Position numbers and translations under genes: made by a program
DNA from: Sipunculus nudus
Lineage: Eukaryota > Annelida > Sipuncula > Golfingiida > Sipunculidae
Length of the DNA stretch: 64,000 nt
Reading direction: 5' to 3'
Assembly: GCA_026874595.1 (NCBI GenBank)
Contig: CM049322.1
Span: 51,363,386-51,427,385, forward strand
Part shown: positions 34,930 to 47,999 of the stretch, in pieces
Numbering within the stretch: position 1 is the first letter of the stretch
Layout: each line of letters starts with the position of its first letter
Notes under the pieces: generated by a model
Told to the model about the DNA's origin: nothing
Databases searched by the model: none
The model's input: the letters and a program-made list of their open reading frames with translations, nothing else

Positions 34930-35420
34930 TTTAAAAAAATCTTCTCCTGCGAAACTGTCCAGCGAAATTGTTCAATATTTCACAGAAAAATTATCTCTGA
35001 AGCTAATCGTTCAAATGGTTCAAGATCGATGAAAATTTGGCCCATTTACAGGAAGCTGAACTTAGTCATTTGGCCAAAAATGGGATACTAAAATTACACT
35101 CTCAGAAACAGCTGGAGCCATCATCACCAAATGTAATGCAAATGTTGGTCACATGACTTATATATGAATTGGTGGCGCCATCTGCATCAACCTTCCCAGA
35201 TGTTTGTTTAAATGGTTTGGGTTTGATGAACCATCCCAGATGTTTGTTTAAATGGTTTGGGTTTGATGAATTTCGGCTGAGTTACAGGAATTTGAACTTA
35301 GTCATTTGGCCAAGTAAGCATACTGACATAACAATCTCAGAAACGACAGGAGCTAGCATCGTCAAGTTTTGTGCAAATGTTGGTAACATGTCTCATATTT
35401 GAAATTGCAGCTTCTGCGGT
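34930..35420. repeat. Diverged tandem repeat of about 240 bp
   Basis: Two units share GAACTTAGTCATTTGGCCAA and CAAATGTTGGT; within them a roughly 42-base block (CCAGATGTTTGTTTAAATGG) is duplicated at 35191 and 35233. Related to 12226-12360. Confidence 0.55.
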
Positions 35421-36231
35421 CCTACCTATATCGACCTTTTTTACGGACAAAAACCTCATAATTTTAGCCTCTTTCAGTTTAAAAAATGTTTCATAATGAA
35501 ACTGTCATGCTGTTTTCACTTTTTACAAGTATTATCCTAGGGTAGGGTTCTTTCAATTGTAGAAGAATAGATTTGGTTGGTTGACTTTTGGAAGAGTCAT
35601 AGAAAGCTGAAGTTGGTCTATCGGCCATCAGTAAGCTTGTTTCAAACTGAGGACTACAATATTTTTTTTCTGCAAAACTGTTCTTTCAAATTCTGTAATA
35701 CTGCAAAAAAAAAGATTCTTAGGAGGCCTTCGTTCATGTTTACTTAAATGATTGTTGGCAGAATTATTTGACCTTTATCAATGATAGAACTACATCTTTA
35801 ATAATTCTGAACATTTTCATAAAAAAAAATCTCATGGATATGTCAGCTTGAAAAAAGCATTGAATCCAAAGCCTTTCAGTATGTGTAAACATGTTTACCT
35901 ACAGGCCAAGATTTAGTCTGTATCTATAAATAGCCTGGCACACTGCCAGCTATTTCAGATTTGACAGCAGGAAAACGGTCAGACTGCCCAGTGTGTCAGA
36001 TTATGCAACAGGTCAAACGTTTACTCGTTGCAGCCAGGTGCAGATCAAGGGTTCCCTCAGTGCAGTGGCTGGAGCTAAAAGTTCCTCGTCAACCCAGTGC
36101 ACCTGACTCTAGAGAAGTTTCATGTATTGGCCTGTCCATGCATCTTTCATGGTGTCGCTAGCTACAATGCCTTTTGCACAATGTATGTGCCTGTTTATTT
36201 ATCAGGGGAATTTGATATATAAGCCTGAAAT

Positions 36232-36293
<62 letters not shown>

Positions 36294-36689
36294 AATCGGA
36301 TAGCTTTGTCGAAAACAAGACTGGTGGCGCCCTCTACAATAATGTTTGCAGAGTGTATGTTCCTGCTTTCTCAGGAGGGGATTGATATATCAGCCTGAAA
36401 TCGGGCATATGTATACATCTCGGATAGCTCAGTCGTTTACAAGACTGATGGCGCCACGTTCAATCAGTTTTGTGTTGTGTGTACCCATGTCAGTATTTCA
36501 GCAGTGATGTTTGTGTATTTAGTACTCTGTTTCAAAATGTTCAGTGCTTGCATTGTACATGAACATGTCACAATTTAGAATGAAAAAAAATGTCCAAGCA
36601 TGGAAGCATTATACCTAATGTATATCCCATTGCACAGGTTCGCATCAGGCCTGTTGGCCTTATTAAATTTATCAAATAAATAATTAGTT
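35421..36689. other. No gene; satellite-related units
   Basis: 36160-36480 has three diverged half-units of the 278-bp satellite (GCCTGAAAT, GGATAGCT and GGTGGCGCC landmarks) with a (TA)n block between two of them. Nothing else recognised. Confidence 0.45.
36236..36294. repeat. (TA)n microsatellite
   Basis: Expanded inside a satellite half-unit. Confidence 0.9.
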
Positions 36690-38870
36690 TATGATTAAAT
36701 ACGTGGGTCTTTACCGGAGTATATAAACCAATTCCAATAATTTCAATCAAGAAAATTTGCAGGTAGCACAAGGCCCTCTTAAACCAATTATTTTACCTGA
36801 ATTTTATGTTTTTGGAAATAGATGGCGCTCTGTTAGGGACCAGGTGGTAAATCTACTCCTTGGATTACCATGATGAATGTGCGGAACGCAGTCAGAGGAC
36901 TTTTAAAACTGCGTACTCCCTTGTGACCTTTATCATAAGCAACGTGTCATTTCCAGTTAGAAACTTGCTCTTATCGCTTCGTAACTTGGATAGTATGTTT
37001 AATTATTGTATCCCCAGACAAAGTCGGGGGATACTATGTTTTTATACCGGTCTCCCCGCCGCCACTGCCGCACATAAATCTTGTTGGCGCGATAACTCAA
37101 AAAAATATTTCACGGATCTTTACCAAACTTGGTATATGTACAGATATGGGTGAGAGGACGACGTCTATTTAAAATGAGGTCATGACCTTGACTAGGAGAG
37201 TGTCCTTGACCTTGAATAGGTCCAGTTTTGGGGAAAATCACACAAATTCTTAAAAATCTCAAGAAATCTTGCATGGATTGATCCCAAAATCAAGTTGATT
37301 GAAGATCATGGATAGGGTTGTCATGTTCCAGAAATTTGTGGCGCCACCTATTCTTCTTTACTTGTTTTCGCGCCGTTTAATACCCCCAAAATTGCTCCTT
37401 GACAGTACTGTGAGCATTATATGTCAAAACTAATGGACAGATTTATTTTATATTATGCATATACATAGATATGGGTTATGGGATGACGTTTATTTAAACT
37501 GGGGTCATGACCTTTTCTGAGTGGCCTTGACCTTGAATATTGCCATATATGGTAAAAATCACACAAAATCATTAATTTCTTTATAAGGGATGCATTAATT
37601 GGTCTAAAAATCAACTTGACCGAAGATCTTGGATAGTGTTGTCATATACCGGAAACTGATAGTGCCACCTGTTATTCTTTTACTTATTTTCGTGCCGTTT
37701 AATACCCCATCATTGCCACTTTAAAGTACTGTGAGCATTATAAGTCAAAAACTAATGGACAAATTTCTTTCATATTATGCATATACTTAGACATGGGTTA
37801 GGAGATGATGTATATTGAAATTGGGGTCATGACCTTTTCTATGAGAGTGATCTTTTCTATGAGTGTGTTCTGATATTAATTGTTGCCGAAGATTGGGGGG
37901 GGGGGGGCTATTCTTAAAGAGGGGGGAGGGGGATTAATTGTCTGGGGATACTATGGTATTTTATTTGGGAAAGAAAAGGAGTAAGCAGTCGTAGATAATC
38001 TTTATTTCATAAGGATTGGTCCATGGCCTGTTGGTGAGTCTGTCTATTGAATGAGAATGAATGTATCCATATGGTAAGAATGATGTTATCACAAGCCTTC
38101 TGGATATCAGGTTTTATATGCACGGGGTTAGGAATAATCCAGAATTAATAACATGTTGTTAGGCAATTATAAGTAGGTTCTATAACGAGATTTCACCAGT
38201 AGGCCATTGAGACACAGGCGAGGTTCGAACTAGGCTCGAACACTAGGCTATGTCCTACCCTCTCGATCATACATAGCGGTTCGTTACCTAGGTAACAAGA
38301 GACCGGCATTACGAATAACTGTTCTGTTCCACATCTGTCCTGTTCGACATAAAATCTCATCTTGCTGTATAAGCAACCATCACTTCAGAGGTCTTGGTTA
38401 ATAGTTCTCTTTTATTATCGCTGAAAACACAGGCCGTAGTTACAGCATGTTCGGAGTCGCATATTTCCTGTGTTGAGAGATTTCCAGAAGGACTCCATGC
38501 AGCCCTGTGTCTACTTTTAGGTATAGTTGTTGAATTCATCCGCAGACAGGCCATGTGGCGGTGATTCAGTCTCTGCTTGTGGTGACATCAGAGATTCGAA
38601 GACCTGCCTTCTTGAAGCAGTTGACGATTACAGTTGTTACAGTGGTCACTTGCTGGCAGGCTTTTCTGAAGTGCGCTTTGCATCCAGTAGCGTCAGCTGT
38701 TTGGCGTTCTGTTGGCAGAGAGGTTGTCGGCATCGGAGTCTATGTGGCTGATGATCTTGTGTACACAGCTTGTTGCCCTTACATGTGTTTCAGGCTATGA
38801 ATGATTTTCACGTACGAGGCTGAATGAGACTAGTTGTTTTTGGTGACAGGAACTAGCTCTAGATGAATGT
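36690..38870 (+). repeat. Repeat family copy B, interrupted by a TA-flanked element
   Basis: Matches copies A and C. The tRNA-like part is reduced (B-box-like AGGTTCGAACTA region near 38220, minus strand). The insertion at 37011-37948 is absent from A and C. Similarity to the inverted copy C may extend to 39085, which pairs with 42505-42595. Confidence 0.65.
37011..37948. mobile_element. 938-bp element flanked by TA
   Basis: Ends TCCCCAGAC and GTCTGGGGA, with TA on each side (37009-37010 and 37949-37950), as for Tc1/mariner-type insertions. The interior has 2.3 tandem units of about 320 bases (landmarks ACTGTGAGCATTATA at 37407 and 37727; TGACCTTGAATA). No coding frame. Confidence 0.65.
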
Positions 38871-39682
38871 TGCTGTGTCCACTGCAGGTTTACACTGGTC
38901 AGCCAAGTGGGTATCGCATGTAAAATATTTGAAGATGAATGCACATTGCGATACCACCCTTTCAATGGTCTGATTACAATTACTAGTATTTGCTCTGTGC
39001 CACCCGCGGGAAGCATAACCTAGACAACTTTGCTATAGATCGCAGCGGCTAAAATAAGACCTGGGTCGACTGCAGTGTACCTTTCTTAGTAGGCACCTTC
39101 ATAAAGTGGGCACCTCTTTAAAGTGGGCACTTCTGGCAGGCCAATTTTTTTCTTCTCTTTATTATGTTAAGCTAATGAGGGTACCTCTATATTCTGCAAA
39201 GTGGGCACATTTCCCCAGCTAATGTTGGCATTTCATCGATTTTCCCCGTTAAAATATCTTGCTGTCTCATATTCACTGTAACTGTCCACTTTGTTACGGA
39301 ACCTAATATAAACAGATCACGTATGCGTGATGAACAAAAATTCTGTAACGAAGATAAAACAATCAGATTCTGTATCACTATGCAGCGTGAAATGTTTAGG
39401 GGAATTAATAAAGAAGTCAGTGTTTTTTTGTTAATAAATAACTGTAATTTATTATTTAAAACCCCCTAACATTACAATACACTAAATCGATACAATTATA
39501 CTGTAAAACAGCGGTATAACACCAAATCAATACAATCACACAGAAAAATAATGTGCACAGTACCTGGGTACCACCACCGTCACAACCATATAAGTTCTTT
39601 AAATGTATACTCTCGGAGAATGACAGTCCAGTGTAAAGCTCTTGTAACAATCCAGAAAGTAAACTGGAGTCCAAAAGAAAAT
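38871..39682. other. Non-coding stretch between repeat B and the LTR fragment
   Basis: 39000-39085 is inverted relative to 42505-42595. 39085-39215 has repeated AAAGTGGGCAC words. No gene seen. Confidence 0.4.
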
Positions 39683-39699
39683 CTATAATTCTCTCGTAC

Positions 39700-39953
39700 T
39701 CGTCGGATAAGGTCCCAGAGACTGACACATGCTTCTGCGTCCGCTGGAAACTTCTCTGCTGCTCTCTGCAAATAAACCTTTGCTGACTAAATCTTGCATG
39801 ATCTTAGCAATGATATCAGGCTTTCTCAAAAATTTTTTTTTCACATTTAGCCCTAAGTGTTGTCCCAAACGCAACAACTGTTCTTTTGACAACTGTTCAA
39901 GTTGATCAAGGGTCGGGATCGTCAACAAATGTCTCAGGTTTGAAATCTGCCAT
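39700..39953 (-). pseudogene. gag-like N-terminal fragment with SAP-like helix
   Basis: ATG at 39953 opens MADFKPETFVDDPDP and meets a stop; one base of shift restores LSKEQLLRLGQHLGL and KPDIIAKIMQDLV, a short helical SAP-like segment common at the start of gag in invertebrate LTR elements (from memory). Similarity fades after about 39770. Confidence 0.5.
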
Positions 39954-40094
39954 GTTAAGATGTCAAAACTATAACAGAAAACCACTGTGATAAATCCTGT
40001 AAACAATGTACTGTAAATAATATGTAATCTTTTAAACATTGTATGATAAAACAATGTCAAGGGCAAGGCCCAATATATTGTAAAATTATTAAGC

Positions 40095-40112
40095 ATCCTG
40101 GACGAGCCCTCA
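40095..40112 (-). other. Primer-binding site, proline-tRNA type
   Basis: Two bases after the LTR. By recollection it matches the 18-base proline-tRNA primer site used by several retroviruses at 16 of 18 positions. Confidence 0.6.
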
Positions 40113-40114
40113 TT

Positions 40115-40270
40115 TGTTACGAAGACTAATTGCTCAGGGGAAAACATTGGGCCGATCCCGGATTCGAACCCATGTTGTTGGCGCACATGTCCGGCGTTCC
40201 AACCGCTTCCCTAGCAAAGCAAGGTTCACTAATGAGACAGTTCGGTCCGCTTTTATGTCACCCCGTAACA
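40115..40270 (-). repeat. 156-bp LTR with TGTTACG...CGTAACA ends and a tRNA-like box
   Basis: Bounded by a 7-base inverted repeat with TG/CA termini. Inside is GGTTCGAATCC, a good RNA polymerase III B box, and upstream an A-box-like TAGGGAAGCGGTTGG at roughly tRNA spacing. It is short for an LTR. Confidence 0.6.
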
Positions 40271-43189
40271 ACTTATAAAATGTCAAACCCATAGTGAAAT
40301 ATATAGGTTTGGCATTGACCTAATTGAAATACGACACTTGCTGTCGGAATGAGCTATCAATCCTGTAAAAATGTTTAAACTCCATCCCAGCACCCCTGTT
40401 CGCCTGTTTTTTTTTCGTGATAATTTTTATACAACGCACTTGAGCTTGCCTTTATTTACTCAAAAGGCTATTAAATCGACAAATGTGGCGATTTTCTAAC
40501 AACAATATAATATGTGCCCGTGTATTAATTCCATATGATTAATACAGAAAGAAAAATAACTGCTCAGATGTACGGTCTTGCGACATGTCGACATGTCAGT
40601 GACGACCTCGTATTGATGTCGTCACAGTAGTATGTGTGCGTCATGAATATGATTGTTACTTACATCACACAATCGTCCCTCCTAAATCCCACAAATAAAC
40701 AGATATGTCCACTTGATCTGACGCCATCGCTTTGTAAGACAGGTCCACACTGTCCCGGCGTCGCAAAGTAAATATATTTATTTCATGCTTTAATAATTCT
40801 GATTAAATGATCATAAATCGCCAGATTGCTTCCTTTGATAAATGCTTATTTGTAGTGGTAAACAAAATATATGTGAAGAAATATTGCGGCGAAATATAAG
40901 GTGAACAAGGGTGTTGTAAAAGAGTATATATAGTCCGTCCCAAAACCCTTGTACGCATGTTTTTTCGCGATTATTATTTTAAGAATTTTCTTGAAAATGC
41001 CTTTTGACCTAAAGAAGATATACAGATTTTGGGTTAAGTATTAATAATATATCATGTAAAATATATTTACTTTACGACTCCTTAGCGTAATTTATGCTGA
41101 TGGGTCCGGTTGGGTCTTCTTGGTACTGCTGAACGGTATATATATATTCCGTCATGGTACACTATCCATGTCTATGGCTGCGTGTGGTGTTTCTTAGACT
41201 GCATGATTTTTCCCATAGATAATAGAATACAACCAGGGAATTTAAGTTTTAAATCACCAAATGACCGAAATTTCTGTTCGAAACATACACTGCCAGTCCA
41301 ATAGTTAAACGTGATAAAGAGGGAGCTAAAACGGTCGCGGCAGGCTACTGAACGTAATCTTTAGTTGATTAACGTTAAGCCTATTAACACGTTAAAATGA
41401 TTTAACCAAGTCCCGACTACACGTGGGTCACTAAGCCCACGTCGGGATCATCCAAGCACCAGCGGAAGAGTGGCGTAGCCTGAAGATTTCCGGCTGTAGG
41501 CCAGCCATTTTTACTAGAGGGTTTGCCTATTAATGGGTCGGTCTAAATAAAGATTAGAAATAGTAGGCCTGATGTCTTATAAGACAACAGCGACATTATA
41601 AAGACGTCACAATGATCGGTCGTGCGTCACCTATTGACTGACGTCATCAGTTTGCCTGGCTTCTTTATTATCAGGTCTCTGGAAATGAAAAAGTCGTCAA
41701 CGCTATAACCTGTTTTGTCATATTTTTGATAATCCGTCTCATACAAAATCAAAGCGAGGTAAGGCATTATTTTTTCAAGCAGTCAGTCTTCGGTCTCCTG
41801 CAACCACTAGGCTAGGAATTTCTGTAGTGTCTCACATGTATGAAAAATTATCTCGGAAAAACATGCGGAGACGGGTACAGGGACGGATAAAAGTGGATAA
41901 TTAAATAAATAATACAGCTAATCAAATGGGATAGAGCCTTAATATGAAAGATCGCTGACATTAAATTATATATTTATGGGTGAGTGGAAAAACATTCGGA
42001 GAAAAGTGCAAGAACAGCACAAATAGAAAATCAAAACTACAACTGCAAATTTTTTATTTACATCTCATAATAGGATTTAACTGCAGATTGAAATATGCTT
42101 GTTCTGTGTGGTCTGAACAGATTAAGAGTTTATTTTAATTTTTTTCAATATTTCAGGAGTAGATGAAGATTTTCTGTCTGGTTCTGTTGAGCAGATTATC
42201 AATGAACTTAATCAATTACTCTTTATCTGATTCCTATAAAAGGAATTCGGTCCACCTTTGTTCGCAATGTTGTCTGAAACCCCGTTAAATATGACACTGT
42301 GCCATCCCTTATTTTAAAGGTTATATTTCAGATTCAAGGTTTAGAAGAGGATATGAACTTAATAAGATGAAAAAAACACGGACGCGGTGAGAACTGCTGA
42401 TTTTTTTGCATCTAGATAATCATTCTTTAAGAATGATTTGAAAGAGGCTTTAACGGACTGTGATGCACCTATATTTAGTTAGCTACGCCGCTCACGCAGC
42501 GGTTATACACTGCAGACGTCCCAGATCTTTATTTTAGCCACTACTTTCTATAGCAACGTTGTCTGGGTTACACCAGGCAGTCAGTTAGTAATGTTAGTTA
42601 TTTTTTATAAGCAAAATAAAACATAAAAACAGTGGTGACGGCAACAAAAGAGATGGACCCATGCGCCAAATAAACGCACGTTTACAACATGCATGTACAC
42701 ATATGCATGTAGACACATATTACTTTCATAGATGTAATGTTGCACTTTACATTCATGAAACTAGGTATCAGCCGATTTATGAATAATGTCAGAAAATCGT
42801 AATAATTTACACCAAACAACAACACCAAATCCGATATAGTATACAGCTATCCTATTTAAATTGATGGGAACATACTTTGCGCAAGGAAATTAGTTCGGGA
42901 AATTTATATTAACTGTATTTATATAAAATGAACAGAGATCGAAAAGTGTCATGAGAAAGTCTCAGGCGGACTTTGGATTAACTATATAATATAAATAATA
43001 TTTTCATGTGTTTGATAGTTAAGCTGCTTATCCACTTTAAAATTATGCTTTTTTAGAATTGTCGACGACCTTTTTATTAAATATTATATTATTGAGACGG
43101 ATGGGAGATGAACTGTTAATAAACAGTTTTCCCCTTCTTCATATAAGTATATGTGCGTGTGTGTCTGTGACGTGCTACCGTTTCACTAA
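40271..43189. other. Non-coding stretch, no gene
   Basis: A small hairpin at 41411-41448 (TCCCGAC...GTCGGGA with inner GTGGG/CCCAC) and the 42505-42595 block inverted to 39000-39085 are the only structures I see. Short frames are unsupported. Confidence 0.4.
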
Positions 43190-44800
43190 CTGGCTAATAG
43201 TTCGCCGTAGCCGAAAGATACTTTTGCTAGTCGACATCTGGGCTGCTCACCCTGACCTAGTAGCGGACGGACTCGGCAACATATAAAGTTCCTTTCGCCA
43301 AACACGACCACCATCATCCAGCCCCTTACATGAAAATCACTAATAGCCTGAATTACATGTAGGAGAAACATCAGCCACAAAGACTCTGGTGCCAATAACC
43401 TGTCTGCCAACACCCTGCCAAACAACTGGCGCTACTCGATGCAGTGTGCACTAAAGAAAAGCCGGGCAGCAAGTGACCACCGTCACAATCGACAATTGCT
43501 TCAAAAAAGGCAGGTCTTCGAATCTCTGACGTCACACCACCACAATATCTCTGACGTCACATTACTTCCAGAGACTAAACCATTGGAAGAATTCAGCAAC
43601 TACCTTTAAATAGACACAGAGATGCATGGGTCCTTCTGGAAGTCTCTCTTCACCTGACTTTTATGCCACTCTGTAAATGCTGAGACTACCACGAGTGCCT
43701 CAAGTATGTTGAAATAAATACAGAGTTGCATGAAGTCCTTCTGGAATTCTCTAGACACAGGAAATATGCGACTGTAAACAAGTTGTAACTACGGCCTGTG
43801 ACTCCAGCGATGATAATAAAAAGAAGAACTATCCATCAAGACCTCTGAAGTAATTGTTGCTAATACAGCAAGATAAGATCTTATGTGGAACGGGACAGTT
43901 ATGTGAAATTCTGGTCTCTGTACATTAACCTAGGTAACAAACCCTTATGTACGAGAGTGTAGGACGTAGCCTAGGGGTTATGAGGCGTTGGACGTCTGAG
44001 CTGAAGGTTCCTGGTTCGAAGGGTTTGAAAGGCCTACCGGATAAATCTCGTTATAGAACCTACCTATAATGTCTTAACACCAGGTTATGACTTCTGGATT
44101 ATTACTAATCCCGTGCATAGAAAACCTGATATCCAGAAGGCTTAATAATAACATATTATTCTTATCATATTGTACCTTCATCCTCATTCAATAGACAGGG
44201 CCATCAACAGGCAACGGACCTATCCTCATAAAAAAACACATAACATTACGACTGCTAATGTATTATCGAAATTACGAAGCAATGAGAGCAATTTTCTAAA
44301 CGGAAAATGACACGAAGCTTAGGATCAAGGTCACAAGGGATCAGTCAGTGTTCAAAGTCCTTCTCTGATTGGTTGATTGGTTTCAGAAAGTTCATCATTG
44401 AAATCAAATGAGTAGATTCACTGCCTGGTTCCTAACATAGCGCCACCTCGTGCCTAAAACAAACTTCAGACAAGAAAATAGTTTCAAGAGGGTCTTGTGG
44501 CTACCTGCAAATTTTCTTGTTTTAAATTATTGGAAATGGATTATAGGCCCAGGTAAAGACCCACGTTTGTTTATCATAAGCTCATTAAATATATGACTAA
44601 TTTGAAAATCTGCCCTCACGCACGCCATCAATTTATTTAGTGCTTGTAGGCCTCACGAGGAGGCCCGTATTCACAACGTAGGCTGCAGAACAGTATGAAA
44701 TACCAGACAGGGTGTAAGCTATAGAGGTTGTGGCGGGCAGGTATCCTGTGGAGACGCAAATCAAGAACTTTAGGAAATTTCTTAAAAGTGATCTTTTGGA
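43190..44800 (-). repeat. Repeat family copy C with tRNA-like segment
   Basis: Inverted relative to copies A and B. The tRNA-like part is on the plus strand (A box from 43967, TAGCCTAGGGGTTATGAGG; B box GGTTCGAAG at 44013-44021). Contains its own partial internal duplication (43590-43660 and 43705-43770). Confidence 0.65.
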
Positions 44801-46019
44801 ATATTCTTGCTGTGTTCTGAGAGCACACATGATAGCATCGCGTAAGTACTCACACTCTAAATAAACGTTTTACGATTCGTAATAAAATTAGTACCCATTA
44901 GCATTGATTTAAAACAGCACTGAAATAAAAAGGTGGCATTATCATTCATGCATATAAGCCTAAGCTCATAAAATTCCATAAACATCAAAAATTTGGTGGC
45001 AATCAATCCAGCCATTCCTGAGAAAACTGGCAATTTGTGTGTATTTTGCATTATTTCTGGTGTGCTTAAACATGCCTGGTATCTTGCAGATTATAGGTCA
45101 CAGTGACCTAATTTCAGGTTTCTGAGGAGAACTTTCGAGGAATTCTAACGTTATCAAGCTAGAAGATTCTATGTCCAATGGTTATGATTTAAACTTGAAC
45201 CCTGCTTTTGTATAGTTCGGAGGATATGGGTAACAGAGAGCTTATTTCACGTTTCCAAGGAGACTTATCAGGGTGGGTAAGAGGTGTGCCCTGTTAACAG
45301 ACTGCCACATCTCTAAAGTTCTAAAAAATAGAAAGTGTTCAGATTGGAAAAAAATCCAGGCGCCACCAGTCTACAGGAACTTATGAGACACTCCATGGTC
45401 AAAAGGCATGCAAAGGATCGTGCTGATCAATGCATTAGTTTTTCAGATATTTTAGCTTTTGTATCAAATTTTTCATTATTCTGTAGGGTACTTCTGAAAC
45501 CCATAGCTCGGAGGATATGGGTTACAGAGACCTAATTTCAGGTTTCCAAGGAGATTTTTCATGGACATTCCTGGGTGTACAGCTAGAAGATTCTAGGTCC
45601 AGCGGTTACAATTTGTGTCATGTTAACGGACAGACTCAAGAACGGCCCTACGGCCGGACGGACAAAAAAGTTATTGCTATAGCTCAAGATGACTCAAGCT
45701 GAGCTAAAATACACATGAACAGGTAAACTTATAGTGAATTTGCTTTGTTGCCTTAAACATATATATCTATTTCTGATGGAGTGCAAAAAGTATCAATAAA
45801 TCTTAAATCAAACAATGAATCGAACCATCATAAAAAGAAAAAGTTCGCAACAGAAATATGAGAAAAACAGAAAAAAGTTTCATAACACATAATTTGATTA
45901 TCCTATAGTATTTCCCTGGTACCAAATTATGGTCACCACCATGAAGATTCGAAGGTCAGTTAAAATGACTAATATCACCTGATAATTATATACAAGATGC
46001 AATTATACGTGTAATAATA
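44801..46019. repeat. Partial dispersed repeat ending in GGACGGAC/GCTATAGCTCA sequence
   Basis: 45060-45707 has two diverged units (GGAGGATATGGGT at 45220 and 45511) and ends AACGGACAGACTC...GCTGAGCTAA, the same style of terminus as 49364 and, inverted, 25174. Similar termini lie at 46800-46885 and 10515-10590. No gene. Confidence 0.4.
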
Positions 46020-46046
46020 TACTTATATATATATATACACATATTA

Positions 46047-46094
<48 letters not shown>
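46020..46094. repeat. (TA)n microsatellite
   Basis: With one CACATATTATAT break. Confidence 0.85.
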
Positions 46095-46096
<2 letters not shown>

Positions 46097-46299
46097 GATT
46101 ATACATGTATAATCAAAGAAGTGCTAGCGAGACTAGAGCGCGCCACCCTTGCATCTCAACCAGCGAAAAGTTCGTAATTTATCGGAGTCTAGAATTTTGG
46201 GCAACCCTGTGGGCACCGGATACTAAGCAACTAACCCATCGCTCTGTAAGAAAATCCAGATCACAGAAAGACCGTAAACCAGGAAAGCCTTGCTAACCT

Positions 46300-46512
46300 T
46301 TATAGGCCTTTTAATCAGGCTGAGCGGACAATGTTTCGCGGTCTTCTTGACGCAAGTCCTGATGCAAGGCCCGAGCGCTTTCCGAGCACCATCGTGAAAT
46401 TTTTTATCATATCCGACCAATGAGAGCGCCGCCGATCTGTCGAATATCCCACAATGGTGCTTGGAAGCGGCTCGAGCATCGACTACTTGCATAGTAGTCT
46501 ATAAATACAAGG
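46300..46512 (+). promoter_or_regulatory. Promoter-like GC-richer patch
   Basis: A locally GC-rich patch with several CpG, CCAATGAGAGCG at about 46418 and TATAAATA at 46500. No gene is recognised downstream, so this is only a compositional suggestion. Confidence 0.2.
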
Positions 46513-46967
46513 AAATGTGAGTTAAAAAATACAGGTGATCAATGATCAATAAATAAATTCGATATCAGGACACAAGATGAGACCACAGATTAGAAACTGA
46601 CACCTTTGCTGTAATTTGACAATTAAAAAAAAAAAAGAAAAATGCGTGAAAGTAAACAAAAATACATAGGAGGCTCACCACACTTCGGGAATTGATAAAA
46701 CTATTCAGGATCAATAAACATATGAGATTGCAGGACACTAGATGACACCACAGCTGATAAAATGATATCAGAGGTTTTCATGTGCAATAGCCGCTGTTTG
46801 TGCCTCGTTAACGGACAGAAATACGGTCTACGGAAATAGAGTGACCGCTATAGCAGAGACAAACTTTCAGTCAGATGAGCTCAACACTGGATATAACTTT
46901 AATAAATTCAACGATTTTTCTGCATCTTCAAAGAGACTAAACCTATGCTCATTTCTCATTTAGATAT

Positions 46968-47095
46968 TGTTGGCTTAGAGTTGTCCAACACTCCTTACAT
47001 ATTGGTCAAACACTATACCCTTCTTCGCTTATCAACCGCTTGTTTTAGCTGGGTTTCACCACAAGCGGGCCGATCCAGGGCAGTAATAAGAGAAC
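46968..47095 (-). repeat. Inner end of the right arm of the inverted duplication
   Basis: Matches 25056-24945 in inverted orientation, including CGCTTGTTTTAGCTGGGTTT. Confidence 0.7.
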
Positions 47096-47999
47096 GGAGA
47101 CCACCAGGATGTCTCATTTTACATTCATCTCAAGGTTTTAAACCTACATCTAAACAAGTCTTATGTACCATTTTTTTTTTATTATTATAAAAACAGTACG
47201 CGACATACATAAATGCAACATATATAATACATTACATAGATACATGACGTAACAAATTACAAAACAATAACAAATGAATCCAGAACGTGTTCTTCATTAT
47301 GGAAATGAGATGGAAAAACAAGTTAATAATAGCAGAGTATAATATTACTATCTTAAAAATTTAAAATCTGCCAGGTCGCAGTTACATTTTTTTGTACATA
47401 TTTGTTAAAAGAAAAAAGAAAGTGATATTTACATAAAAATAAAAAAAATACTTTTAGGTCTTTAAGATGCAAACTAGATTGGGTCATTTATTTTTATGTA
47501 CCTCTTTTTACCTCTTTTGATTGCTATCATTTTTTCTATTATGAATTAATGAAACTAATGATTAGTAATGAATAATATGTTTTTTTTTATCATTAAAATT
47601 GCCCTGAAAACTACCATAGGTGACTGCATGGTGTTATTTGGAATAACATTGACATTGACATTCTATCCATCCATACAAGACTCTTCCATCATCTGTATCC
47701 GCAAGTTAATTTCCTGTTACTTATCAACTAACAAATTCCTTTTCTATTAATTTTTCTTTGTTATTAAAAACCAATAAAAAATTATTAATTTATTGTTTAC
47801 TGTTATGTTGTTTTTCAAAACAACTACTAGAAAAGTTGGGTTGGACACCTGATTCAACTGTGGCTGGGCATTAGCCGCCTGGCTGCCCCAGTGTATGCCT
47901 CGCCTGAAGCGTGCATAATTTGCTGAAAGGTCAACATAGAGGTGACTAGAGAGGGGCTGGGTAGAGCCTGGGTCTGACATGGTCTCATAAAAACATTAA
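47096..47999. other. AT-rich stretch, no gene
   Basis: Nothing recognisable; frames are short. Confidence 0.4.

Larger units (their letters stand above)
39683..40270 (-). mobile_element. LTR retrotransposon 5' fragment
   Basis: On the minus strand: LTR (40270-40115), two bases, primer-binding site (40112-40095), an untranslated leader, then a gag-like start at 39953. Everything downstream of about 39700 (protease, polymerase and the second LTR) is missing. The reading frame is broken, so it is a relic. Confidence 0.65.

Noticed and set aside
39683-40186. Single 167-residue membrane-like protein
   Set aside because: The hydrophobic part is the translated untranslated leader of the LTR fragment; only the SAP-like part after the frameshift looks protein-derived.
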